Source: Nodosilinea sp. WJT8-NPBG4 (GTDB taxonomy: Bacteria > Cyanobacteriota > Cyanobacteriia > Phormidesmidales > Phormidesmidaceae). From it: 64,000 nucleotides of DNA. Location of the stretch: assembly GCA_019359285.1 (NCBI GenBank), contig JAHHHQ010000025.1, positions 124,001 through 188,000 of the forward strand. Reading direction: 5' to 3'. Position 1 is the stretch's first letter. The number at the start of each line of letters is the position of its first letter. Both the position numbers and the translations under genes were made by a program. The notes under the pieces were generated by a model. The model worked only from the letters and a program-made list of their open reading frames with translations. It ran no database searches and was not told the origin of the DNA. Below, piece after piece: positions 51,524 to 61,200 of this stretch.

Positions 51524-54500
51524 ATGCAGGCCAGGTTCCGCTACCAAATATCTAGTCTCCGTGCTCGCCTGGTGTTGCTGGTTTTCCTGGCCGTAATTCC
51601 AGCCTTGGGGCTGATTCTCTATACAGCAGCGGTGCAGCGTCGCACGGCCGCCGTCGAGGCACAAGAAAATTTGTTGCGGCTAACTAAATTTGCGGCGGCC
51701 CACCAGCGGCAGACGAGTGAGGGGGCTCGACAACTGCTGATCGCGCTTTCCCAAATGCCTGACCTGCGCGAGGGCAATGCAGAGGCCTGTAATCAGCTCT
51801 TGGCCAATCTTATCCAGCAGTACGGAACCTATGTGGCCCTGGCCGTTGCTAACCGGACAGGCTACACCATCTGTAGTACATCCACGCCAACTCAGCCGGT
51901 ATACATTGGCGATCGCCCGTACTTTCAGCTCGCCCGCGACACCCGAGACTTTGCCATTGGCAACTATCAGGTTGGGCGAATTACAAAACAGGCCGACCTC
52001 AGTTTTGGCTATCCCATTCTGGATGCTACTGGGCAGGTGAAAGCGGTGGTGATGGCCGCACTCGATTTGACCTGGCTCGATCAGCTGGCCGCCGCCGTGG
52101 ACCTGCCGCCGGGGGCAATCATGACCATCACCGATCGCAACGGAACTGTGCTGGGGCGCTACCCAAATTTCTCAAGCTGGGTAGGCGTATCGCTGCCAGA
52201 TGCGCCCATGACCCAGATCACGTTAGAGCAACGAGAGGGTACGGCAGTGGCCCGAGGTCTTGATGGCGTCGAGCGGCTCTACGGGTTCACAACCCTGGGC
52301 GATAGCGCCGCCGATCAGGCGGTACATATTCGTATTGGAGTGCCAAAAAGCCTTGTCGTGGCCCAAAGCAACCGGCTGCTGCTGCAAAATTTGTTTGCTC
52401 TAGCTGGGGTGACGGCGCTAGCCCTAGCGGCCGCCTGGATTGGGGGCGATGTTTTTTTGACGCGCAAGGTCAAGTCTCTGGTGCAGACCGCCCACCAGCT
52501 TCAGGAGGGCAACCTGGGAACTCGCACCGAGCTGTCTTACCAGTTTGGGGAGCTGGGTCAGCTGGCGCGGGCGTTTGACAACATGGCCATGGCTCTTGAG
52601 GCCAGAGAACAGGCGATCGCGGCGCTCAACCAAGACATGCAAACCCTCTTTGAGGTGATTCCCATTGGGGTCTTAATCGCCCAAGACGCCGAGTTTAGGC
52701 AGGTCAGATCTAACCCGGCCTTTGCCCAAATTTTAGGGCTTGACCCTAAGGAGAATGTGTCTTACACCCGCGTCGAGACCCCGTCGCCAGGCTACAAACT
52801 CTTTAGGGGGAGCCGAGAACTCACTCCCAATGAATTTCCCCTGCGCCATGCCGCGATTCACAACACAGAAGTCAAAGGCACAGAAGTCGATATTGTGCGG
52901 GGCGATGGTACCCGGTTCAACCTATTTGGCTACGCTAAACCGCTGCTTAACCACCAGGGTCAGGTGCGCGGGTCGGTAGCGGCCTTTTTAGATATTAGCG
53001 ATCGCAAACAGGCCGAACTTGAACGAGAACAACTGCTGCATCGGCTAGAGATCAGCGTGGGCCAGCTCGAAGCCGTCATTAACAGCATGACCGAGGGCCT
53101 GGTCATAGCCGACCCCCAGGGCCACATCATAACGTTCAACCCCGTGGCACTGGCTCTGCACGGCTACGATAGCGTCGAGCAGGTACAGCAGTCCCTGCCC
53201 GAGTTTGCAGACCTATTTGAGACCCAAGATTTGCAGGGTAGCCCCCTTCTCTTGGGGCAGTGGCCAATGGCCAAGGCGTTGCAGGGCGAAACCTTTGGCG
53301 ATTACGCCATTCAGGTGCACCGTCGCGACACTGGCAAGACCTGGATTGGCAGCTACAGCGGCACCCCAGTACGAGATAAGCAAGGGCAAATCATTTTGGC
53401 CATTGTCACCGTCCGCGACATCACCGAAAAGCGCCAAGCCCAGCTTGAGCTGACTCGCAGCCTGGCTGCTGAGCAAGCCGCTCGGGCCGAGGCGGAGGCG
53501 GCAAACCGCATCAAGGATGAGTTTTTAGCGGTGCTTTCCCACGAGCTGCGCACCCCCCTCAACCCGATTTTGGGCTGGTCTAAATTGCTGCGATCGCGCC
53601 AGTACGACGCCGCAACGACCGATCGTGCCCTAGAAACCATTGAGCGCAATGCTCAGCTGCAAACCCAGCTGATTGGCGACCTGCTCGATGTCTCACGGAT
53701 TCTACAGGGCAAACTGCGCCTAGATGACCATGCCGTCGATTTAAGGGCCACTATTCAGGCTGCCATCGAGACAGTTCAGCTGGCGGCCAACACCAAGGCG
53801 GTTCACATCCAAACGGTGTTTGACGCTGCCGTGGGTAGGGTGTCTGGCGATCCGAATCGGTTGCAGCAGGTGGTTTGGAACCTGCTCTCCAATGCGGTCA
53901 AATTCTCGCCCGCCGGCGGTCAAGTTGAGGTCACCCTAGAACGGGTGTTGAGCAACAGCCCCTGGCCCTGGAGCGCAGCCGCCCCGGCTGGAAATTCCTT
54001 GCCCACCGCTCACTCTGCCCAAATTCGAGTTGCCGACAGCGGCCAGGGGATTGTTCCGGAGTTTCTGCCCCACGTGTTTGACACCTTTCGGCAGGCCGAC
54101 AGTGCTATCACCCGGCAGTTTGGGGGGTTGGGGCTGGGGCTGGCGATCGCCCGCCACATCGTAGAACTGCACGGGGGTACGATCGCCGCCACCAGCCCCG
54201 GCCCTGGGCAGGGGGCAACCTTTGTCGTCAGGCTGCCCCTGCCGATCGGGCTGGGGACCGAAGACCACCTGCCCCTGACTCCTGAGCCCGCTGACTCTAC
54301 TTCGCTAAAGGGCGTCAAAGTTCTGCTGGTCGACGATGAATCTGACACCCGCGATGTGTTTTCGTTTTTGCTCGAACAGGCCGGGGCCGAGGTGGTGGCG
54401 GTGGCATCGGCGGCGGCGGCCCTCTCGGCATTACCTCAGCTCAAGCCCGATCTGTTGCTGAGCGACATCGGCATGCCCGACACCGACGGCTACCAGCTGA

Positions 54501-54697
54501 TGCGGCAAATTAGAGCTCTCCCGCCCGAGCAGGGAGGCACCATTGCAGCGATCGCCCTGACCGCCTACGCCAGCGAACTCGATCAGCAGCAGGCCCTAGC
54601 TGCCGGGTTTCAGCTGCACCTGGCCAAACCTGTAGAGCCCGAGGATTTAATTGGAGCGATCGCCACCCTGTACCTCGGCCATGCCTCTTCTGCCTAA
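51524..54697 (+). CDS. Hybrid sensor histidine kinase with Cache, HAMP, two PAS and receiver domains
   Basis: 1057-aa membrane sensor. TM1 (about 15-37) and TM2 (about 285-308) enclose an extracytoplasmic double-Cache-like domain (about 40-280). Then come HAMP (about 310-365), PAS (about 370-495) and a second PAS (about 510-640). HisKA follows with phosphoryl His673 in LSHELRTPLNPILGW, then the ATPase domain (N box NLLSNAVKF, G boxes GQGIVPEFL and GGLGLGLAI, about 775-890) and a receiver with Asp981 in LLLSDIGMPDTDGY. It starts at ATG 51524. The ligand is unknown; the layout fits a periplasmic small-molecule sensor. It lies 66 bp before a second hybrid kinase. Confidence 0.92.
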   Translation: MQARFRYQISSLRARLVLLVFLAVIPALGLILYTAAVQRRTAAVEAQENLLRLTKFAAAHQRQTSEGARQLLIALSQMPDLREGNAEACNQLLANLIQQYGTYVALAVANRTGYTICSTSTPTQPVYIGDRPYFQLARDTRDFAIGNYQVGRITKQADLSFGYPILDATGQVKAVVMAALDLTWLDQLAAAVDLPPGAIMTITDRNGTVLGRYPNFSSWVGVSLPDAPMTQITLEQREGTAVARGLDGVERLYGFTTLGDSAADQAVHIRIGVPKSLVVAQSNRLLLQNLFALAGVTALALAAAWIGGDVFLTRKVKSLVQTAHQLQEGNLGTRTELSYQFGELGQLARAFDNMAMALEAREQAIAALNQDMQTLFEVIPIGVLIAQDAEFRQVRSNPAFAQILGLDPKENVSYTRVETPSPGYKLFRGSRELTPNEFPLRHAAIHNTEVKGTEVDIVRGDGTRFNLFGYAKPLLNHQGQVRGSVAAFLDISDRKQAELEREQLLHRLEISVGQLEAVINSMTEGLVIADPQGHIITFNPVALALHGYDSVEQVQQSLPEFADLFETQDLQGSPLLLGQWPMAKALQGETFGDYAIQVHRRDTGKTWIGSYSGTPVRDKQGQIILAIVTVRDITEKRQAQLELTRSLAAEQAARAEAEAANRIKDEFLAVLSHELRTPLNPILGWSKLLRSRQYDAATTDRALETIERNAQLQTQLIGDLLDVSRILQGKLRLDDHAVDLRATIQAAIETVQLAANTKAVHIQTVFDAAVGRVSGDPNRLQQVVWNLLSNAVKFSPAGGQVEVTLERVLSNSPWPWSAAAPAGNSLPTAHSAQIRVADSGQGIVPEFLPHVFDTFRQADSAITRQFGGLGLGLAIARHIVELHGGTIAATSPGPGQGATFVVRLPLPIGLGTEDHLPLTPEPADSTSLKGVKVLLVDDESDTRDVFSFLLEQAGAEVVAVASAAAALSALPQLKPDLLLSDIGMPDTDGYQLMRQIRALPPEQGGTIAAIALTAYASELDQQQALAAGFQLHLAKPVEPEDLIGAIATLYLGHASSA

Positions 54698-54763
54698 GAA
54701 ACTGGGTAGGATTAAGGTTTGCTAGCCTATCCGCCCGCTTAGCTATTCCTGCTGAATCGATTC

Positions 54764-57667
54764 ATGGCTGAACTTCACTCCGACTCGGCGTTACCTGCGC
54801 AGCCTTTATCGGCCTCTGAGGCTGCTCGGCAGCAGGCGCTGATGCGATTGTTCAACCAGCAGGTCGAATTCACCCAGGCCAACTCGCTCCTCCACCCCGA
54901 AATTGCTGACCGGCAGCAGGCCGAAACCCCCCTGCAAACCGAGCAGAACATGCTGCGGGTGCTGCTTGACAACCTGCAGGCTGGCATTGTGGCCTGCAAT
55001 GCCGAGGGCGTTTTAACCCTGTTTAACCAGGCGGCTCGCGAGTTCCACGGGCTGCCCGAGCAACCCCTGCCACCGGAGCAGTGGGCCGAGGGCTATGACC
55101 TGTACCGCTCCGATGGCCAAACGCCCCTGGCGCTGGAAGAAATTCCCCTCTTTCGAGCTTTGCAGGGCGAAATCGTTGAAAATGCCGAGATCGTCATTGC
55201 GCCTAAAACTGGCCCCGCCCGCACGCTGCTGGTCAACGGGCAGGCGATCGTTGATGCCCAGGGCAAACGGCAGGGGGCCGTGGTGGTTATGCACGACATC
55301 ACCGAACGCAAACAGGCCGAAGCCATGCGTCTGCGCTTGGCAGAAGAAGGAGCCCAATTAGCCAGGGCGCAGGCGGCTCAGTTAGAGGCTGAGACTGAGC
55401 AGCGGCGCTCGACCTTCCTTGTGGAGGTGAGTACGGCCCTGGCCGCGTCTTTAGACTACGAACAGACGCTGCAAAGTGTTGCCCAGTTAGCCGTGCCGTA
55501 CTTTGCGGACTGGTGCTCAGTAGATCTGCTAAATGAGGACGGCAGCATTAGCCGCGTTGCCGTCGCCCACTGCGATCCTCAAAAGGCTCAGCTGGGCTGG
55601 GAGTTGGCCCAACGCTTTCCCCGGCACCTAGACGATGGCTACGGCATCTCCCGAGTGATAAAAACCGGGCAGAGCGAAATTGTCGTTACCATCACCGATG
55701 AGCAACTGGCGGCGACTGTCCCTGACCCTGAGTATCTAGAGATTCTGCGCGGGGTGGGCCTGAGGTCCTGCATTGTTGCCCCTTTGCAGGCGCGGGGCCG
55801 GGTTTTGGGCAGCATTTCCTTTGTGTTTGCCGAGTCTGAGCAGCAGTACGGCCCATCTGATCTAACCCTGGCTGAAGACCTGGGCCGTCGTGCCGCGATC
55901 GCCATCGATAATGCCCGCCTCTATCAAACCGCCCAGCAGGCCCAGCGGGCCGCCGAAACCGCCGCCGATCGCACCGCTCGGTTGCAGGCGGTGACAGCGG
56001 CACTCTCCGAATTGCTCACGCCCGCTCAAGTGGCGGCGGTGATTGTGGAGCAGAGTGTAGCGGCCCTGGAGGCCGATGCCGCCCTTATCGCCCTGCTCAG
56101 CCCCGATGGAACCACCCTTGAGATCGTGCAATCGATTGGGTATGAAATCAATCCCCAGGAGATTCAGCCGCAGTTTTCCATTGATGCGGCATTTCCGCTC
56201 TCAAAGGCGGTTAAGACCGGTCAGCCCGCCTGGTCAGAGCCGCTGGCGGAACGGCTGGCCCGCTATCCCCATCTGGCCGATGTCTACAAGCGCCATCCCT
56301 ATCAGGCCTGGATCTCGTTGCCCCTAATGGTAGAAGGCCACCCGGTGGGCGGGCTGTCGCTGTCGTTTAAGCAGTTTAAGCAGCTCAGCCAGGACGATCG
56401 CGAGTTTATGCTGACCCTGAGCCGTCAGTGTGCCCAGGCCATTTCGCGATCGCAGCTGTATGAGGCCGAGCGCCAGGCCCGAGCCGAGGCCGAACGGGCA
56501 AACCAGATTAAAGACGAGTTTTTGGCAGTGCTCTCCCACGAGCTTAGGTCGCCCCTGAACCCGATCTTGGGCTGGTCAAAAATCCTTCAGCAGCAGCGGC
56601 ACGATCTGGCCACCCAAACCCGTGGTCTCCAGACCATTGAGCGCAACGCCAGGCTGCAAACCCAGCTAATTGACGACCTGCTCGACATGTCAAAAATTTT
56701 GCAGGGCAAACTCAGCCTTGAAGCCGCGCCGGTAAATCTTCAATCCGTCATTGAGGCTGCTCTGGAAACGGTGCGGCTAGCGGCTGAGGCCAAGGCGATC
56801 GCAATTCAGGTTGACTATGGTCAGGCGGGGTACGTTTCAGGGGATGCCGGTCGCCTGCAGCAGGTGGTTTGGAATTTGCTCTCCAACGCGGTGAAGTTCA
56901 CCCCTGATGGAGGACGGGTAAAGGTCACCCTACAGTGTGAGGCGGGTACGAGTGCTGAATCCGAACCCCCTCTCCCGCTTCAGGGCCACGCTCAAATCAC
57001 GGTCACCGATACTGGCAAGGGCTTTACCGACGAGGTGCTTCCCTACATTTTCGATCGCTTTCGTCAGGCCGACAGCACAACGACCCGCCAGTTTGGGGGG
57101 TTGGGGTTGGGGCTAGCGATCGTGCGTCAGCTGGTTGAACTGCACGGCGGCACCGTAGATGCCGAGAGCCCCGGCGACGGCCAGGGAGCCACCTTTAGAG
57201 TGAAACTGCCGCTACTGGCAGAGGCGCGCAGGCCAGCGGATGACCGTCGGCCCGCGCCCTTGGGCACTGCGCCCCTCGCTGGCCTTCGCGTGTTAGCCGT
57301 GGACGATGACGTCGATTCTCGCGAGATCTTGACCTTTATTTTGGAGCAGGCTGGGGCAACGGTGACGGCCGTGGCCTCTGCGGTCGAAGCGCTACAAGCC
57401 CTCAACCAGTCAACCTTTGACGTGCTGATCAGTGACATTGGCATGCCCGACATGGATGGCTACATGCTGCTACAGCACATGACCGCTCAGTTTGCTGAGC
57501 CAGGCGGGCAGGCAACGGCTTATCCCTTGCCCAAGGCGATCGCCCTGACGGCCTACGCCGGCGAAATCAATCAGCAAAAAGCCCTGGCGGTCGGGTTTCA
57601 ACGCCACTTTAGCAAGCCGGTGGAGCCCGCTGGGCTGGTGGCGGCGATCGCTAGCCTGATCAATTGA
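54764..57667 (+). CDS. Soluble hybrid sensor histidine kinase with PAS, two GAF and receiver domains
   Basis: 967 aa, no membrane segment. The order is an N-terminal helix, PAS (about 60-185), GAF (about 225-395), GAF (about 410-565) and HisKA with His592 in LSHELRSPLNPILGW. The ATPase domain (about 695-820; NLLSNAVKF and GGLGLGLAI) and a receiver with Asp891 in VLISDIGMPDMDGY complete it. The GAFs lack the cysteine patterns of bilin-binding photoreceptors. HisKA to receiver resembles the upstream kinase closely, so the two probably arose by duplication with exchange of sensor domains. ATG 54764 begins 66 bp after the first kinase's stop. Confidence 0.92.
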   Translation: MAELHSDSALPAQPLSASEAARQQALMRLFNQQVEFTQANSLLHPEIADRQQAETPLQTEQNMLRVLLDNLQAGIVACNAEGVLTLFNQAAREFHGLPEQPLPPEQWAEGYDLYRSDGQTPLALEEIPLFRALQGEIVENAEIVIAPKTGPARTLLVNGQAIVDAQGKRQGAVVVMHDITERKQAEAMRLRLAEEGAQLARAQAAQLEAETEQRRSTFLVEVSTALAASLDYEQTLQSVAQLAVPYFADWCSVDLLNEDGSISRVAVAHCDPQKAQLGWELAQRFPRHLDDGYGISRVIKTGQSEIVVTITDEQLAATVPDPEYLEILRGVGLRSCIVAPLQARGRVLGSISFVFAESEQQYGPSDLTLAEDLGRRAAIAIDNARLYQTAQQAQRAAETAADRTARLQAVTAALSELLTPAQVAAVIVEQSVAALEADAALIALLSPDGTTLEIVQSIGYEINPQEIQPQFSIDAAFPLSKAVKTGQPAWSEPLAERLARYPHLADVYKRHPYQAWISLPLMVEGHPVGGLSLSFKQFKQLSQDDREFMLTLSRQCAQAISRSQLYEAERQARAEAERANQIKDEFLAVLSHELRSPLNPILGWSKILQQQRHDLATQTRGLQTIERNARLQTQLIDDLLDMSKILQGKLSLEAAPVNLQSVIEAALETVRLAAEAKAIAIQVDYGQAGYVSGDAGRLQQVVWNLLSNAVKFTPDGGRVKVTLQCEAGTSAESEPPLPLQGHAQITVTDTGKGFTDEVLPYIFDRFRQADSTTTRQFGGLGLGLAIVRQLVELHGGTVDAESPGDGQGATFRVKLPLLAEARRPADDRRPAPLGTAPLAGLRVLAVDDDVDSREILTFILEQAGATVTAVASAVEALQALNQSTFDVLISDIGMPDMDGYMLLQHMTAQFAEPGGQATAYPLPKAIALTAYAGEINQQKALAVGFQRHFSKPVEPAGLVAAIASLIN

Positions 57668-58200
57668 CGAACTGTGCCTCAGAGTCAACTAGAGGATTAC
57701 ACCGCCGTGGCAGGGCAATGCTCGCCTCCTACAGGCAGGAGGCGAGCGCATCGGCGTCCTAAAGGCGGCGTGTTAGTCCTTAGAGCGAAAAAGGGAAAAA
57801 ACCGATAGGCGTGAAGCGTAGCATTTTGGGCTGTCCTACCCAAAGCGGCACACCGGCTCCCGAAACTCCGATTCATTACGGATACCCCATAGGGGCATTG
57901 CACGGTAACGCTCCTACGGGGTACACAGATAGGGTTTGGGATCACTTGAAGTCGTGCTCTTTAACAACTCTCGCTAGAGGTTATTTGAAACGCCCATCCC
58001 TTGTTCTCGACTGCCTAATAACGAGCAGGGTTTCTAACCAATAATCAATATTAAAAAATTATCTAGCAAGAGTGATTTAAGAGCGATAGTCAAGACTATG
58101 AGCTTAAATCAGAGGGCGAATGAGCTCCACCCTAGCTGGTATCGCCTCACGGTAGACAAGACCGGGAAGACTAGGAAGAGCATTCAATTTGACTCGTCCG
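57668..58200. other. Intergenic region before the giant kinase gene
   Basis: About 530 bp with two clear inverted repeats: GCTCGCCTCCT/AGGAGGCGAGC (57720-57747), with no U tract, and a looser TACCCC(A)TAG/CTACGGGGTA pair (about 57880-57922). A short open frame (57811-58044) has no family match. Confidence 0.5.
57720..57747. repeat. 11-bp perfect hairpin after the second hybrid kinase
   Basis: Arms 57720-57730 and 57737-57747 with a six-base loop, 52 bp after the stop. It lacks a following T run, so it may be an RNA stabiliser or part of a dispersed element. Confidence 0.6.
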
Positions 58201-61200
58201 ATGATTGAGCTGCCTGGATACCAAGTCTTAGATCAGCTGCACGTCGGGGTTAAGAGCCTAGTCTACCGCGGGCGGCGGGTGGCCGATGGCCAGATGGTGG
58301 TGATCAAGGTGTTGCGCAGTGAGCGACCAACGCCGGACGAGCTGATGCAGTTTCGTCATCAGTTTGCGATCGCCCGCAGCCTGTACGCGCCCAACGTTGT
58401 GCGGCCCTACGAGCTGCGGCCCTACCGCCAGAGCTACGCGCTGATTTTAGAAGATTTTGGCGGCATTTCCCTAAAGCAGTGGCTGGAGCACCGCCGGGAT
58501 GAGGGCAAAGGCGAACTGGAACTGCTGGAGTTTCTCGAAATTGCCCAGCAGCTCGCCGATATCCTGAAGCATCTAAACGACCAGGGCATCATTCACAAAG
58601 ACATCAAACCCAGCAATCTGCTGATTCATCCCAAAACCTGGCAGGTGAAGCTGACCGACTTTAGCCTTGCCTCTCGCCTGCCGCGCGAGGCAATTTTGGG
58701 ACAGCGCCACAGCATGCTAGAGGGCACCCTGGCCTACATTTCGCCTGAGCAGACCGGGCGCATCAATCGCGGCGTCGACTACCGCACCGACTACTACTCC
58801 CTCGGCATCACCCTCTACGAACTGCTGACCGGACGGGTGCCCTTCAGCGCCGACACCCTGATGGGCCTGGTGTACTGCCACATCGCCAAGGCACCGCCAC
58901 CGATCGCGAGTGTGAACCCAAGAGTACCGGCGGTGGTGGCGGCCATAGTTAGCCGGCTGATGGCAAAAAATCCGGAGGATCGCTATCAGAGCGCGGTGGG
59001 CCTACACCACGACCTCGAACGGTGCCGCCACCAGCTGGAGCAGACAGGGCAGATTGTTGCCTTTGCGATTGGGCAGCGCGATCGCAGCCATCGCTTTCTA
59101 ATTCCCGAAAAGCTCTACGGTCGAGGGCAAGCGGTGGCGGCGGTGCTGGCCGCCTTTGAGCGAGTCAGTATGGCTGGGGCGATCGATAGCGAAATTGTGC
59201 TGGTTGCGGGCTACTCGGGGGTGGGTAAAACGGCGGTGGTCAATGAGGTGCAGCGGCCGATCGCCCGCCAGCAGGGCTACTTCATTCAGGGTAAGTTCGA
59301 TCAGTTTAAGCGCAACACCCCCTTTGTGGGCTTCTTGGCCGCTCTGCAAGCGCTGATGCAGCAGTTACTCAGCGAACCTGAGGCGCAGCTTCAGGCCTGG
59401 CGCACCGGCATTTTGACCGCCCTAGGCCCCAACGGCCAGCTGCTGATTGACGTCATTCCTGAGCTGGAACAGATCATTGGGCCTCAGCCCCCGGTGGTAG
59501 ACCTCTCCGGCCAGGCGGCACAGCATCGCTTTAATCGGCTATTTCAGAACTTTGTTCAGGTGTTTGCCGCGCCTCAGCATCCCCTGGTGATGTTTTTAGA
59601 CGACTTGCAGTGGGCCGATCTGGCCTCGCTTCAGCTGATGAAACTGCTGATCGGCGACCTCCAGTGCCCTCACCTGCTGCTGATTGGGGCTTACCGCGAC
59701 AACGAGGTGAGCCCGGCCCACCCGCTGATGCTGACCCTAGACACCCTGCGCCAGGGCGGGGCCACCATCAACACCGTTACCCTAGAGCCGCTGTCGGCCA
59801 TGAGCATCAACCAGCTGGTGGCCGATACCCTGGTCTGCCCAGTGACCCTGGCTCAGCCCCTAGCCGACTTGGTCTACCAAAAGACCGGCGGTAACCCGTT
59901 TTTCGCCACCCAGTTTTTGCGGGTCCTACACCAAGAGGGCATCATCGTTTTTGACCCGGTGCAGGGGGCCTGGCAGTGCGATCTGGGGCAGGCCCGCCGC
60001 GCGGCCATAAGCGAGGATGTGGTGGCGTTCATGGCCCAGCAGCTGCAAAAGCTGGGGCCCGCCACCCAGGCAGTGCTGAAGCTGGCGGCCTGCATCGGCA
60101 ACCCGTTTAATTTGGGCACGCTGGCGCTGGTGTCGGAGCTGCCCGAAACCGACGTGGCGATCGCCCTCTGGAGCGCCCTAGAACTGGGCCTAGTGCTGCC
60201 CCAAAGCGAGCTTTACACCCTTCTAGAGTCGGAAGGGAGCCTAGAGCCAGCCCTGCTACCCCTAGACAGACCAGAGCTGAGCTACCGATTTCTGCATGAT
60301 CGCATTCAGCAGGCTGCCTATTCGCTGATTCCAGCTGACCAGCGGTCCCAGACCCATCTCACCATCGGCCAGCTGCTGTGGCACAAATCATCCTCGGCCC
60401 AGCGCGAAGAGCAGCTGTTCACCATCGTCAACCACCTCAACGAGGGGCAGGCGCTGCTGACGGCCACCGCCGAACGGGAACAGCTGGCCCAGCTCAATTT
60501 GCAGGCGGGTCGCAGGGCCAAAACGGCTACGGCCTACTCGGCAGCGCTGGACTATCTGCACCAGGGCATTGCCCTGCTGCCGGCGAATACCTGGGGGCAG
60601 CAGTACGATTTGACCCTGGCCCTGCACCAAGAGATCACCGAAGTCGCCTACCTCTGCACCGACTTTGAGCAGATGGAGCACTGGGCTGACCTCACTATTC
60701 GCCACGCCTACAACCTGCTCGATCAGCTGCCCGTCTACGAGATGCGGCTGCTGGCCGATCGAGCCCAGGGCAACTATCTGGCCGCAGTGCGCACCGGACT
60801 ACAGGTGCTGCGTATTCTAGACGTTGACTTTGCAGAACAGCCCACTCCGGCTGAGGTGCAGCAGGCTCTGGCCAACACACGCCAGCTCTGGGCCGGGCAG
60901 GCCCCCCTCAGCCTGCTGGCTCTGCCGAGGATGGCGGCGGTGCAGCGGCTGGCGGCCATGCAGATTATGACCAAGCTCACCGCCCCCACCTACCGGGCGC
61001 TACCGGCCCTGATGCCCATGCTGATGGCAAAGCAGGTAGAGTTTTCTATCCGCTTTGGCAACAGCCCAATCTCAATTTTTGCCTATGCGGGCTACGGCAT
61101 GGCGCTGTGCAGCATGGGCGAGATCGAACTGGGCTATGGGTTTGGCCAGCTGGCGTTGAAGCTGCTAGAGCAACTAGGGGCCACTACGGGTGAGAGCCGG

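Noticed and set aside
57811..58044. Open frame of 77 codons before the giant kinase
   Set aside because: Contains no recognisable motif and overlaps inverted repeats; probably non-coding.
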